Shown here in pieces: positions 25,353 to 34,307 of a DNA stretch of 64,000 nucleotides. The stretch spans positions 496,001-560,000 of the forward strand of contig NZ_JAMZDZ010000001.1 in assembly GCF_024172085.1 (NCBI RefSeq), read 5' to 3'. This stretch comes from Hamadaea flava. Its GTDB lineage: Bacteria; Actinomycetota; Actinomycetes; Mycobacteriales; Micromonosporaceae. A program made the translations under genes and the position numbers. The notes under the pieces are model-generated. The model was not told the origin of the DNA, made no database searches, and saw only the letters and a list, made by a program, of their open reading frames with translations. Each line of letters begins with the position of its first letter. Position 1 is the stretch's first letter.

Positions 25353-26332
25353 CGCAGCACGAATCCCGGCAGGTCGTCGTCGGGATCGACGACGAAGGTG
25401 TGCTCCCCGGTCTGGTACGCGGTTCCGGTGACGCACGGCACGACTGCAGCGAAGCCATCCACAGTGGTCTCCGAGACGATCGAGGCGGTGAACCGCGAGC
25501 CGACGATCGAGTCGTGCACGAACGCCTGTCCGGGGTGGAGCCGTCCGGTCGCGGCGAGCGTGGCGACCCGCGCGGCGGTGCCGGAACCGCACGGCGACCG
25601 GTCCAGCTCGCCGTCGGCGAAGATCGTGACGTTGCGCTGGTGCAGCGGGCCGAGTTCCTCGTAGAGGATCGTGCCGTAGACGCCGCTGAGCCGGTCGTCG
25701 CTGGGGTGTCTCGCCCACGGGCTGTCGTTCAGCGCCCACTTGATCTCGCGGCCGATCGCGATGAGGTCCTGATGCGACTCCGGCGTCACCGTCAGACCGA
25801 GCGAGGCGGCATCCACCTGGGCGTAGATCGCGCCGCCGAAGCTCACGTCGACGCGGTACTCCCCCACTTCGACGTCGCGCGCGATGAGGTAACTCGGTAC
25901 GTTGACGAAGTCCACCTTCGACACGCGGCCGTCGTTCACGTGAACCCGGGCGGTCACGCGGCCGGACGGCACGTCGATGACCACATCGGTCTGCTCACCG
26001 GTGACCGGCACGAGTCCACTGCGGACGGCCCACGCGCCGAGCGCGATGGTGCCGTGCCCGCAGGCCGTCGAGAAGCCGTCCTTGTGCCAGAACAGCACGC
26101 CCAGGTGCGCGCCGTCGTCGTCCGGCGGCACGAGGAAACCGCCGTACATGTCCGCGTGCCCGCGCGGCTCGAAACACAGCAGCCGCCGCAGCCCGTCCAC
26201 ACGCGGATCGGCCATCGCGCTCACCCGCCGGGCCGCGACGGTCTCGCCCGCGATCGGCCCGGGGTCGGTCACGATCCGGAAGGGCTCACCGCCTGTGTGA
26301 TAGTCGACGGTACGCACAACGCCGTGATCCAT
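25349..26332 (-). CDS. Proline racemase / hydroxyproline epimerase family
   Basis: A 327-residue enzyme. Both catalytic cysteines are present: C91 in STACGHGTIA and C248 in DRSPCGSGTAAR, so racemase or 4-hydroxyproline 2-epimerase activity is more likely than 3-hydroxyproline dehydratase, which has threonine at one of these sites. The N-terminus MDHGVVRTVDYHTGGEPFRI matches the family. The stop overlaps the ATG of the cyclodeaminase-family gene, suggesting use of a proline-type amino acid via pyrroline-2-carboxylate. No transporter is adjacent. Confidence 0.85.
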   Translation of the reverse strand: MDHGVVRTVDYHTGGEPFRIVTDPGPIAGETVAARRVSAMADPRVDGLRRLLCFEPRGHADMYGGFLVPPDDDGAHLGVLFWHKDGFSTACGHGTIALGAWAVRSGLVPVTGEQTDVVIDVPSGRVTARVHVNDGRVSKVDFVNVPSYLIARDVEVGEYRVDVSFGGAIYAQVDAASLGLTVTPESHQDLIAIGREIKWALNDSPWARHPSDDRLSGVYGTILYEELGPLHQRNVTIFADGELDRSPCGSGTAARVATLAATGRLHPGQAFVHDSIVGSRFTASIVSETTVDGFAAVVPCVTGTAYQTGEHTFVVDPDDDLPGFVLR

Positions 26333-26381
26333 GCCGGTCAGCGTATGTGACCGAGCCGCCTGCCGTCGGCGCGACGGGCCG

Positions 26382-27983
26382 TCAGGAGAAGGCGGTCAGG
26401 AAGCGGTCGCGGAACTGGTCCATCGGCCAGACGGGCGCGGTGGGAGCGGGTCGCAGCCCGTCGGTCCAGCCCCAGGACGCGGTCCGGTCGAGCAGTGCCC
26501 GGTCGCGGGCCACGATGGTGATCGGCACGTCGTGACCGGCGCCCGGCCCGGTCACGGCGGGCGCGGGCTGGTGGTCGCCGAGGAAGACGAGCACGAGGTT
26601 GTCGTCGCCGTAGGTCTCCACATAGGAGATGATCGTTTCCAGCGAGTACGTGATCGCCGTCCGGTAGTCCTTGCGCAGCCGGGCCGGATCGCGATGGATC
26701 ACGAGGTCGGCGGAGTCGCCCGCGCCCGGCTTCTCCTCGAACGTCGAACCGTCGCCGACCTGGTCCCATGGGCGCAGGGTCGGCACCGGCTCCCACGGGG
26801 CGTGGCTGGAGATCAGCGGGATCACCGCCATCACCGGCGGCCGGTCGGCCTTACTGCGTTCCCGCTGCTGGAACTGCGACAGCGTGTACTGGTCCGGCAT
26901 CATCGCGAAGGCGTACAGGGGGCCTTTGTAGGCGAGGTCCTTGGACGCGTACACCTGGTCGTAGCCGAAGAACTCCCCCTCCGGGAAACCGGCGACGGTC
27001 GCGGGCATGACGGCGACCGAACGTCCGCCCGTCTTGGCGAAGGCGGAGGTCAGCGTGAGCCGGTCGCTGGCGGTCAGGGTGTCGTAGCGCTGCTGATTGT
27101 CGACCCACAGGCCGGACAGCAGCGTCGAGTCGGCCAGCCAGCTGCCGCCGCCCACGACCGGTGAGGTCAGGTAACCGCTGCGGGCGGCGTACCCGGCGCG
27201 GGCGAGCCGCGCCGTCCCGTCGGCCAGCACCTGGTCGATCTGCGGCGCGATCTCGGGGTGCTCCAATGCGGTACGCCCATAGCTCTCGACGATGGCGAAG
27301 ACGACGTCCTTGCCGCGTAGCCCGGTCAGCAGCTGATCCGGCGGGACGTCGCGGAACCGGTCCTGCTTCAGCGCGGCGATGAACTGCCGCTGATCCTCGA
27401 TCCCGGAGGTCACCTGGCGTACGCGGTCGTAGCCGTCACGTCCGGCGACCGGAACGGCGGTGACCAGTTGCGCGCCGGTGATCGCGAGGATCACCCAGCC
27501 GACGGCGAGGACGCCGAGCGTGGCGGCGGCCGGCGTACGGTGCTCGACCGACACTCTCGCCAGGCTGCGGAAGGCGACCACGGCCAGCACCAGCACCAGC
27601 AGTCCCAGCAGGATCGCGCCGACGATCGCGGCGATCTCGACCGGGCGGCCGCTCGACAGACGCAGGTAGGTCGCGCCGGAGCCCAGGAAGCTCCAGTCGG
27701 CGACCGGATCGAACGGCCGGTCGAGAACGGTGGAGAAGCCCAGGCTGAGGATCTTCAACACGGCGAGTACGCCCAGCAGGACGCCGATGACGGGGACGGC
27801 GACGCGACGGGCCTTCGGCGGCAGCACCAGGATCAGGCCCAGGCCGACGATCAGGTCGATCGGGAGACGGACGAACGCCGCCGGGGTCAGCCGGACGGAC
27901 TCGTCCGGGGCGATCATGAGGAGGACGAGCACGAGGACGGCGAAGACCGCCGCCCCGATCGCCAGCGGACGCCGGATGCGCAC
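26382..27983 (-). CDS. Membrane-bound sulfatase/phosphoethanolamine-transferase-fold protein
   Basis: A 533-residue protein: five N-terminal membrane segments (to about residue 175), then a large domain outside the membrane with the alkaline phosphatase/sulfatase fold. Metal and active-site elements are DVVFAIVESYGRTAL (family EsxGRt), SSHAPWEP, and LVFLGDHQPAP near the end. The layout is that of LtaS/OpgB-type enzymes that move phosphoglycerol or phosphoethanolamine onto lipids or glycans. It is 61 bases downstream of ribA on the same strand. The substrate is unknown. Confidence 0.78.
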   Translation of the reverse strand: MRIRRPLAIGAAVFAVLVLVLLMIAPDESVRLTPAAFVRLPIDLIVGLGLILVLPPKARRVAVPVIGVLLGVLAVLKILSLGFSTVLDRPFDPVADWSFLGSGATYLRLSSGRPVEIAAIVGAILLGLLVLVLAVVAFRSLARVSVEHRTPAAATLGVLAVGWVILAITGAQLVTAVPVAGRDGYDRVRQVTSGIEDQRQFIAALKQDRFRDVPPDQLLTGLRGKDVVFAIVESYGRTALEHPEIAPQIDQVLADGTARLARAGYAARSGYLTSPVVGGGSWLADSTLLSGLWVDNQQRYDTLTASDRLTLTSAFAKTGGRSVAVMPATVAGFPEGEFFGYDQVYASKDLAYKGPLYAFAMMPDQYTLSQFQQRERSKADRPPVMAVIPLISSHAPWEPVPTLRPWDQVGDGSTFEEKPGAGDSADLVIHRDPARLRKDYRTAITYSLETIISYVETYGDDNLVLVFLGDHQPAPAVTGPGAGHDVPITIVARDRALLDRTASWGWTDGLRPAPTAPVWPMDQFRDRFLTAFS

Positions 27984-28043
27984 CCCGCCATCATCGCAGC
28001 TGGCACGGCCCGGCTGCGATCCCGGGGGCGAGGCTTGGCCACG

Positions 28044-28664
28044 TCAGCCGAAGATCGTGTGGCCGCCGAGTCTGGCCTTGGCCGCGAGGTATCCGGCATT
28101 GGCCGGCGACAGGTGCACCCCGGTCGCCACGTGCTCGGTCACGGCGATGCCGAGCCGGTCCAACTGCTCGGCCTTGTCGGGGTTGTTGCTGAGCAGCGCG
28201 ATGCGGCCCGCACCGAGCGCGTGGAGCATCTGGGCGGCGACGGTGTAGTCCCGCTCGTCCTCGGCGTGCCCGAGCGCGAGGTTCGCCTGATAGGTGTCGA
28301 GCCCAGCATCCTGCAGCGTGTACGCCTCCAGTTTGGCGTACAGGCCGATCCCCCGTCCCTCCTGCCGCAGGTAGAGCAGGTATCCCCCGGCGGCGGTGAT
28401 CCGTTCGGCCGATTCGCGTAGCTGCGGGCCGCAGTCGCACCGCTGGCTGCCGAAGACGTCGCCGGTCAGGCATTCGCTGTGCGGGCGTACCAGTGGCGGG
28501 CGACCGGGCGGGATCGTGCCGAGCCGCAACGCGACGTGTTCGCGGTCGTCGACCAGGCCGGTGAACGAGACGACGCAGGCCATGGTCGCGTACCCGTCGG
28601 CGAAGCGCAGCGGGACGGTGACCTCGGTCCGGATCTCGGCCGGCGGGATCGGCTCGGGCGTCAT
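28044..28664 (-). CDS. ribA: GTP cyclohydrolase II
   Basis: A 206-residue stand-alone RibA. The zinc site is CLTGDVFGSQRCDCG (C-x10-C-x-C), preceded by the GTP-binding VRPHSE and followed by QEGRGIGL and the C-terminal ALLSNNPDKAEQL. It opens the GTP ring to the pyrimidine precursor of riboflavin and related compounds. It lacks the fused RibB domain and is coupled by ATGA to a RibD-like reductase, yet no ribE/ribH is nearby, so a dedicated pathway other than bulk riboflavin supply is plausible. It is downstream of the LPG-synthase-like gene in the same operon. Confidence 0.92.
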   Translation of the reverse strand: MTPEPIPPAEIRTEVTVPLRFADGYATMACVVSFTGLVDDREHVALRLGTIPPGRPPLVRPHSECLTGDVFGSQRCDCGPQLRESAERITAAGGYLLYLRQEGRGIGLYAKLEAYTLQDAGLDTYQANLALGHAEDERDYTVAAQMLHALGAGRIALLSNNPDKAEQLDRLGIAVTEHVATGVHLSPANAGYLAAKARLGGHTIFG

Positions 28665-29365
28665 CCGGCGCCCCCGGACGCGTCGCAGCGCGGCGAGAGT
28701 GCGTACCGCATCAGCACGACGTCGCCGATCTGGCGTACCTCGGCGAGGGCCGCCCGGCGTCCGGGGTGGAAGGGGAACCGGCCGTCGCCGACGAATCGCC
28801 GCCCCCGGGAGTCGCCCACGAAGAACGGGGCCACCACCAGGTGCAACTCGTCGGCCAGGTCGGCGGTGAGGAACTGGGTGTGCACGGTGCCGCCGCCTTC
28901 GACCATCAGGCGGCGTACGCCCCGGGCGTAGAGGTCCTCGGTCAGCGCCCGCAGATCGACCGGCTGCCCGCCGTCGACGATCGTGGCGCAGCCGCCCAGG
29001 CGGGACTTGGCTTCGCTGACCGAGTCGCTCTGGCAGTACACGAGCTTCTCCGCGTCGCCCGCCGCGAAGAACGCCGCCTCCGGGTCGAGCAGCGCCGACC
29101 CCGTGACGGTCACCTTCATCGGGCTCGACGGCAGGCCCAGGCGTACGCGTTCGTCCCGCCGGTCGTCCGAACGGATCAGCAGGCGGGGATTGTCGTGCCG
29201 GATGGTGGTCGCGCCGACGAGGATGGCGTCGTGCGCCGCGCGTACGGCGTCCACGCGGTCGAAGTCGGCTTCGTTGGACAGCAGCAGCCGGTCCTCGGTC
29301 GGGCCACTGAGGTAGCCGTCGATCGACATGCTGCAACTGAGCAGGATGTACGGGCGGTCAGCCAT
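28661..29365 (-). CDS. RibD C-terminal-type reductase (DHFR-like fold)
   Basis: A 234-residue protein starting MADRPYILLSCSMSIDGYLS, with HDAILVGATTIRHDNPRL and RRLMVEGGGTVHTQFL, the NADPH-binding signatures of the RibD C-terminal domain/bifunctional deaminase-reductase family. The deaminase half is absent. The ATG at 29365 has GAGGGGG 8 bases upstream; an ATG six codons earlier is less likely. It overlaps ribA by ATGA and its start overlaps the end of the membrane-protein gene, so the three form an operon. It probably reduces the RibA product or a derivative. Confidence 0.85.
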   Translation of the reverse strand: MADRPYILLSCSMSIDGYLSGPTEDRLLLSNEADFDRVDAVRAAHDAILVGATTIRHDNPRLLIRSDDRRDERVRLGLPSSPMKVTVTGSALLDPEAAFFAAGDAEKLVYCQSDSVSEAKSRLGGCATIVDGGQPVDLRALTEDLYARGVRRLMVEGGGTVHTQFLTADLADELHLVVAPFFVGDSRGRRFVGDGRFPFHPGRRAALAEVRQIGDVVLMRYALSPRCDASGGAG

Positions 29366-30245
29366 GGACGGCCACCCCCTCATCCAGAGTGGACGGTTTG
29401 AGCACCCGGGCGAGCAGCACGAGCGCGCCCGGCAGGCAGGCCGCCAACCCCAGTACGCCGTACGTCACCGCGGTGGCGACGCCCTGCTCGGCAGTCAGCC
29501 CGGCAGCGCCGAACGCCCAGGCGGCGACACCTTCGCGGGGCCCCCATCCGGCGAGGTTCAGCGGCAGCATCATCGCCAGCAACGCGCACAGAGTCAGCGG
29601 CAGCAGCCGGGTCAGCGACGCCGTCGCGCCCGCCGTCCGGGCCGCCACGACGAACGTGGTCAGGTGCCCGGCGAGGATGACCGCCGACAGCCCGGCGACC
29701 CCGAGCCACGGCATCTCAGCGATCCTCCGCCGCTGCCGCCACGCCAGGACTCCGGCCGGCACCGCCAGCGGGATCAGGGCGTAGCGGGCGTAGCCGCGTA
29801 CCGGGGACGGCAAGAGGGCCAGCAGCACCACGCCCAGCGCGACGACCACCGCCTGACCGGCGATCCGCTCGACCGCGACCGAGCGCACCCCGAGCCGGAC
29901 GTCGCCGATCGACCGTCCATGCCGGACGGCGCGATGCACGTCGCCCGCGATCCCGCCGGGCAGCGTCGTGTTGAGGAACTGTGCCCGGTAGTACGCCGCG
30001 ACCGCGCGCGGGAACGGCAGGCTCACCCCCAACCGGGCCGCCACCAGCCGCCAGCGCCACGCCGAACACACCGTCGTCAGGGCACCCGCCGCGAGCGCGA
30101 CTCCGATCGCGACCGCGTCGATCCGGCGTACGCCGGCCAGGAACGGGCCGGCGCCCACCCGCCACAAGAGAACGGCGAGCAGGGCGAAGCCGCCGATCGC
30201 CCGGGCCCACCCCCAGAACGGGCGGTTCGATCTGGACGCGGTCAT
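29358..30245 (-). CDS. Lysylphosphatidylglycerol synthase TM-like membrane protein (UPF0104)
   Basis: A 295-residue membrane protein with about eight hydrophobic segments and the family motifs WRWRLVAARLG, YYRAQFLNTTLPGGIAGD and LNLAGWGPREG, seen in the flippase-like half of MprF and in stand-alone UPF0104 proteins. These may flip or present lipids. Start: ATG 30245; a GTG two codons earlier is possible. It is the first gene of the operon with the RibD-like reductase, ribA and, further down, the sulfatase-fold protein, which hints at a lipid-linked product. The 190-base region upstream (30246-30435) shows no gene. Confidence 0.8.
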   Translation of the reverse strand: MTASRSNRPFWGWARAIGGFALLAVLLWRVGAGPFLAGVRRIDAVAIGVALAAGALTTVCSAWRWRLVAARLGVSLPFPRAVAAYYRAQFLNTTLPGGIAGDVHRAVRHGRSIGDVRLGVRSVAVERIAGQAVVVALGVVLLALLPSPVRGYARYALIPLAVPAGVLAWRQRRRIAEMPWLGVAGLSAVILAGHLTTFVVAARTAGATASLTRLLPLTLCALLAMMLPLNLAGWGPREGVAAWAFGAAGLTAEQGVATAVTYGVLGLAACLPGALVLLARVLKPSTLDEGVAVHG

Positions 30246-30435
30246 CCACACACCCTAACTACCGCCGGTTCCGCTGGGACTAAACATCGTCGGACCGCCG
30301 GTGCGACCGGCGCGGCGGAGGTTTCCGCCCGGCCGTCCGAAATCCGGGCGGGGGATGCGATGAGTTCGGCCGGATGCGGCAGTCTGAGGACATGACGATC
30401 ATTGACGAGTCACCGACGAACCAAAGGGGATCATC

Positions 30436-30885
30436 GTGAAGTTCCAGGCCGTCATCGAACTGCACGGCAAGACCGCGACCGGCATCGTCGTCCCGGACGA
30501 GGTGGTCGAGGCGCTCGCGGCGGGCAAGCGCCCGGCGGTGCGGGCGACCATCCGCGAGCACACCTACGAGACGACCATCGCGCCGATGGGCGGCCGGTTC
30601 CTGATGCCGGTCAGCTCCGACGTACGCGCCGCGGCCGGCGTCGCCGCCGGCGACGAGGTCGAGGTGACGGTCGAGGTCGACGCCGCGCCTCGGCAGGTCG
30701 AGGTGCCGGACGACCTGGCAGCGGCGTTGGACGCCGTGCCCGCCGCCCGCAAGACCTTCGACGGGCTCTCGGTGAGCCTGCGCAAGTACCACGTGACACA
30801 GGTGACCGGGGCGAAGACCGACGAGACCCGGCAGCGGCGGATCGAGAAGTCGGTCGCCACTCTCGCCGAGGGCCGCGCCCGCTAG
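30436..30885 (+). CDS. DUF1905 / YdeI-OmdA domain protein
   Basis: A 149-residue soluble protein with an N-terminal DUF1905 barrel (MKFQAVIELHGKTATGIVVP to about residue 85) and a C-terminal helical YdeI/OmpD-associated element (VPDDLAAALDAVPAARKTFD). Fusions of these two are common in actinobacteria; the family is loosely linked to bacteriocin or antibiotic tolerance, but nothing here proves that. The start is GTG with AAAGGGG 8 bases before. The stop codon lies inside the first unit of a tandem repeat. Confidence 0.8.
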   Translation: MKFQAVIELHGKTATGIVVPDEVVEALAAGKRPAVRATIREHTYETTIAPMGGRFLMPVSSDVRAAAGVAAGDEVEVTVEVDAAPRQVEVPDDLAAALDAVPAARKTFDGLSVSLRKYHVTQVTGAKTDETRQRRIEKSVATLAEGRAR

Positions 30886-31034
30886 AGCCGGGGGCATGTC
30901 CTGCTGGAGCCGGGGCATGTCCTGCTAGAGCCGGGGGCACGTCCTGCTAGAGCCGGGGGCACGTCCTGCTAGAGCCGGGGGCACGTCCTGCTGGAGCCGG
31001 GGTACGTCCGCTAGCACCGAGGTCCGCGCCCGCT
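30884..31034. repeat. Tandem repeat of a 22-bp unit, about seven copies
   Basis: Units begin at 30884, 30906, 30927, 30949, 30971, 30993 and 31013. Units 3, 4 and 5 are identical (AGAGCCGGGGGCACGTCCTG plus CT); units 1, 2 and 6 differ slightly (20-22 bp) and the last is degenerate. The array starts on the stop codon of the DUF1905 gene and fills most of the gap to the antiporter gene. There are no spacers, so it is not a CRISPR. Confidence 0.9.
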
Positions 31035-31071
31035 GGCACTCGAAGATCGCCCGACCGGGAAGATAGGAGAC

Positions 31072-32655
31072 GTGCTCGGTCTCGAACTCGTCGTGCTGCT
31101 CGGCCTCGCGCTGCTGGTCTGCGGTCTGCTGGCCCGGCGTACCGGGGTCGCCCCGCCGGTGCTGCTGCTGATCTGCGGCGTGCTGCTCGGGTTCATCCCG
31201 GTGCTTCGGGAGGTGCACCTGCCGCCCGAGATGGTGCTGCTGTTGTTCCTGCCCGCCCTGCTGTACTGGGAGAGCATCACCACCTCGCTTCGCGAGATCC
31301 GCAACAACCTGCGGGTGATCGTGCTGGTCAGCACCGTGCTCGTGATCGGGACGGCGGCCGCGGTCGCCTGGGCGGCGCACGCGCTCGGGATGCCGTGGGG
31401 TCCCGCCTGGGTGCTCGGGGCGGCGGTCGCACCGACCGACGCGACGGCGGTCGGGGTGCTGGCGCGGGCGCTGCCGCGCCGACAGGTCACCGTGTTACGG
31501 GCCGAGAGCCTCATCAACGACGGCACCGCCCTGGTCATCTACGGACTGGCGGTCGGGGTCACCGTCGGCGAGGAACATCTGAGCACCCTGCACGTGAGCT
31601 GGCTGTTCGGAGTCGCGTACGCCGGAGGGGCGCTGGCCGGAGCCCTCGTGGGCTGGCTGTCGGTGCAGTCCCGCCGCTGGATCGACGACCGTGTGCTGGG
31701 CAACGTCGTGACGATCCTGACGCCGTTCTCGGCGTTCCTGCTCGCCGAGTTGATCGACGCGTCCGGGGTGCTGGCGGTCGTCGTGGCGGGCCTGTGGCTG
31801 AGTCAAGCCGGGCCACGGGTCATCCGGGCGGAGGCCCGTCAGCAGGCCGAGGCGTTCTGGTCGATGGCGACCTACCTGCTCAACGGAACGTTGTTCGTCC
31901 TCATCGGGCTCCAGGTGCACGACGCCGTACGCGGTCAGGACGGCAAGGCGTTCACCGACGGGCTGACGGCGGTCGCGATCATCTCGGCGGTGGTCATCGG
32001 CACCCGGTTCGTCTGGCTGTTCACCACGCCGTACCTGATCCGTGCGCTGGATCGGCGGCCGCAGCAGCGGCTGCGCCGGATGGGGCCACGGCCGCGCGTG
32101 GTCAGCGGCCTGTCCGGCTTCCGGGGCGCAGTGTCGCTGGCCGCCGCGCTCGCGGTGCCCCGGCTGATGGCGTCCGGGGAGCCGTTCCCGAACCGAGACA
32201 TGATCATCTTCGTGACGACTGGCGTCATCGTGGTGACCTTGGCGCAGGCGCTGCTCCTGCCCCGGGTCGTACGCTGGGCGCACCTCCCGCCGGACACCTC
32301 GCCGGCCCAGGAGCGGCACCTCGCGGAGACGACCGCGACGGAGGAGGCGCTCGCGGCGATGCCCCGGATCGCCGGCGATCTCGGGGTCGAGCCGAAGGTG
32401 GTCGACCGGCTGCGCCACGAGTACGAGAAGCACCTGCGGGTGCTGCGGGCGTCCGAGCCCGACGTCGACGATCAGCCCGCGCTGACCTACGACCAGCAGT
32501 ACACCGAGCTCAAGCTGGCCGTGCTGGCGTACAAGCGGGCCACCGTGGTGCGGCTGCGCGACGACGGCAGCATCGACGACATCGTGCTGCGCAACGTGCA
32601 GACCCGGCTGGATCTCGAAGAGGTGCGGCTGACCCGCCACGAGGCCCTCGAATAG
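31072..32655 (+). CDS. Na+/H+ antiporter, CPA1 family
   Basis: A 527-residue protein with about 12 membrane segments. The ion-binding region is clear: APTDATAVGVLARALP then ESLINDGTALVIYG (the CPA1 ND motif), and SGFRGAVSLAAALAVP in a later helix. A cytoplasmic tail of about 120 residues with charged helices follows. It extrudes sodium in exchange for protons. The start is GTG. An in-frame TTA leucine codon at 31495 is uncommon in such GC-rich genomes and might make translation depend on the rare leucyl-tRNA. The tandem repeat lies directly upstream. Confidence 0.9.
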   Translation: MLGLELVVLLGLALLVCGLLARRTGVAPPVLLLICGVLLGFIPVLREVHLPPEMVLLLFLPALLYWESITTSLREIRNNLRVIVLVSTVLVIGTAAAVAWAAHALGMPWGPAWVLGAAVAPTDATAVGVLARALPRRQVTVLRAESLINDGTALVIYGLAVGVTVGEEHLSTLHVSWLFGVAYAGGALAGALVGWLSVQSRRWIDDRVLGNVVTILTPFSAFLLAELIDASGVLAVVVAGLWLSQAGPRVIRAEARQQAEAFWSMATYLLNGTLFVLIGLQVHDAVRGQDGKAFTDGLTAVAIISAVVIGTRFVWLFTTPYLIRALDRRPQQRLRRMGPRPRVVSGLSGFRGAVSLAAALAVPRLMASGEPFPNRDMIIFVTTGVIVVTLAQALLLPRVVRWAHLPPDTSPAQERHLAETTATEEALAAMPRIAGDLGVEPKVVDRLRHEYEKHLRVLRASEPDVDDQPALTYDQQYTELKLAVLAYKRATVVRLRDDGSIDDIVLRNVQTRLDLEEVRLTRHEALE

Positions 32656-32698
32656 CCGCGCCGAACAGCCGCCCGAGCAGCTGGCTTAGGGTGATCAC

Positions 32699-33670
32699 AT
32701 GCGCACCACCACGTTGGGAACCCGAGGTCCGGAGGTCGGCGTCGTCGGTCTCGGCTGCATGGGCATGAGCCACGCCTACGACGATCCGGCCAACCGCGAC
32801 GACGACGTCTCGATCGGCGTGATCCGGCAAGCCCTCGACCTCGGGGTCACCCTCATCGACACCGCCGACGTCTACGGCCCGTACACGAACGAGGAACTCG
32901 TCGGCCGGGCGCTGACCGGGGCGTACCGGGACCGGGCGGTGCTGGCCACCAAGGTCGGCCTCGTTCCCGACGGCAGCTCGGACAGCACCTCGCCCAACTA
33001 CGGCCGCAACGGGAGCCCCGAGTACATCCGCCGGGCGATCGACGCGAGCCTGCGCCGGCTCGGCACCGATCACGTCGACCTCTACCAGCTGCACCGCGTC
33101 GATCCCACCGTCCCGATCGAGGAGACGTGGGGCGCGATGGCGGAGACCGTCGCGGCGGGCAAGGCCCGGCAGATCGGCCTGTCGGAGGTGACCGCGGACG
33201 AGATCCGGCGGGCGCAGACGGTGCACCCGGTCGCGTCGGTGCAGTCGGAGCTGTCGTTGTGGACGCGTGATCCGCTGGCCGAGGTGCTGCCCTACTGCGT
33301 ACGCGAAGGCATCGCGTTCCTGCCGTTCTCGCCGCTGGGCCGCGGCTTCCTCGCGGGCCGGGTCTCGTCCTTCGACGAATTGCCCGCCGACGACTTCCGG
33401 CGGCGACTGCCGCGTTTCCAGCAGGACGCGCTGCGGGCCAACCTGGCCCTGGTCGGCCGGGTCCAGGCGGTCGCCGACCGGATCGGGGCCACGCCCGCAC
33501 AGGTCGCGCTGGCCTGGGTCCTCGCACAGGGCGAGTGGGTCGTCCCGATCCCGGGTACGAAGACCCCGAAGTACCTGATCGACAACGCGGGCGCGGCCGA
33601 CGTCCGGCTCAGCGCCGAGGATCTCGCCGACCTGGACGCGCTGCCCGCGCCGGAAGGAAGCCGGTACTAG
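32699..33670 (+). CDS. Aldo/keto reductase
   Basis: A 323-residue NADPH-dependent reductase of the AKR13-like bacterial group. The catalytic tetrad is visible: D and Y in [14 protein letters not shown] in ATKVGL, H in YQLHRVD. The C-terminal cofactor segment is [14 protein letters not shown]. It reduces aldehydes or ketones; the in vivo substrate is unknown. It stands 43 bases after the antiporter gene and 2 bases before the next gene, which begins immediately after its stop. Confidence 0.92.
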   Translation: MRTTTLGTRGPEVGVVGLGCMGMSHAYDDPANRDDDVSIGVIRQALDLGVTLIDTADVYGPYTNEELVGRALTGAYRDRAVLATKVGLVPDGSSDSTSPNYGRNGSPEYIRRAIDASLRRLGTDHVDLYQLHRVDPTVPIEETWGAMAETVAAGKARQIGLSEVTADEIRRAQTVHPVASVQSELSLWTRDPLAEVLPYCVREGIAFLPFSPLGRGFLAGRVSSFDELPADDFRRRLPRFQQDALRANLALVGRVQAVADRIGATPAQVALAWVLAQGEWVVPIPGTKTPKYLIDNAGAADVRLSAEDLADLDALPAPEGSRY

Positions 33671-33672
33671 AC

Positions 33673-34287
33673 ATGGCGGTGCTGTACAAAGCCGAGCTGC
33701 ACCCGTCGAAGCTCGATCTGATCAACGCCTGGCTGCCCGGTCGCCCGTGGTTCGCCGGGCCGGTCGGCGTACCGGTGGACCGGCTGGCGGCCTGCCGATT
33801 CGACGACCCGGCCGGTGAGGTGGGCGTCGAGACGATGCTCGTGCGCGCCGGAGACGGGCCGATCTACCACACTCCGCTGACGTACCGGGGCGCGCCGCTG
33901 GCCGGGGCGGCGGCCTTCCTGCTGGGCACCTCCGAGCATTCGACACTCGGGACGCGGTGGATCTACGACGCGGTCGGCGATCCGGTCTATGCCGCTGTGC
34001 TGGCGGCCGCCATCGTCTCCGGCGGCGGCGAGGCCGAGGAGTACATCGAGGACGAGGACGGCCGCCAGCAGCGTCGCGAGCCCGCGATGACGGTGCGCGG
34101 CAGCGGCGTACCGGGGGCCGTCGCGGCGCGGATCAGCGTCGTCCGCGAGGTCGTCGACAGCGATCCGGCCGTCGTCGTGACGGACGGCGCGCAGCTGCAC
34201 GTGGTCCGGGTCGTCGGCACGCCCGTCGCGGGCGCGACCCTGACCGCGACCTGGCCCGGCGCGACGGCCGTGCTCGCGTCACTATGA
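33673..34287 (+). CDS. Maltokinase N-cap-like domain protein
   Basis: A 204-residue soluble protein starting MAVLYKAELHPSKLDLINAW then LPGRPWFAG, a pattern I associate with the N-terminal cap of mycobacterial maltokinases (Mak_N_cap) present without a kinase domain. It continues with GDGPIYHTPLTYRGAPL and HSTLGTRWIYDAVGDPVY. A catalytic kinase core is absent, so it may bind a ligand or partner rather than phosphorylate. It is coupled to the aldo/keto reductase gene (2-base gap). Family membership is from memory of the pattern. Confidence 0.65.
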   Translation: MAVLYKAELHPSKLDLINAWLPGRPWFAGPVGVPVDRLAACRFDDPAGEVGVETMLVRAGDGPIYHTPLTYRGAPLAGAAAFLLGTSEHSTLGTRWIYDAVGDPVYAAVLAAAIVSGGGEAEEYIEDEDGRQQRREPAMTVRGSGVPGAVAARISVVREVVDSDPAVVVTDGAQLHVVRVVGTPVAGATLTATWPGATAVLASL

Positions 34288-34307
34288 GAACTACGTCGCG
34301 GTAAGGG

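Noticed and set aside
30884-31034. Possible CRISPR array
   Set aside because: Units are directly adjacent with no spacers and are only 22 bp, so it is a simple tandem repeat.
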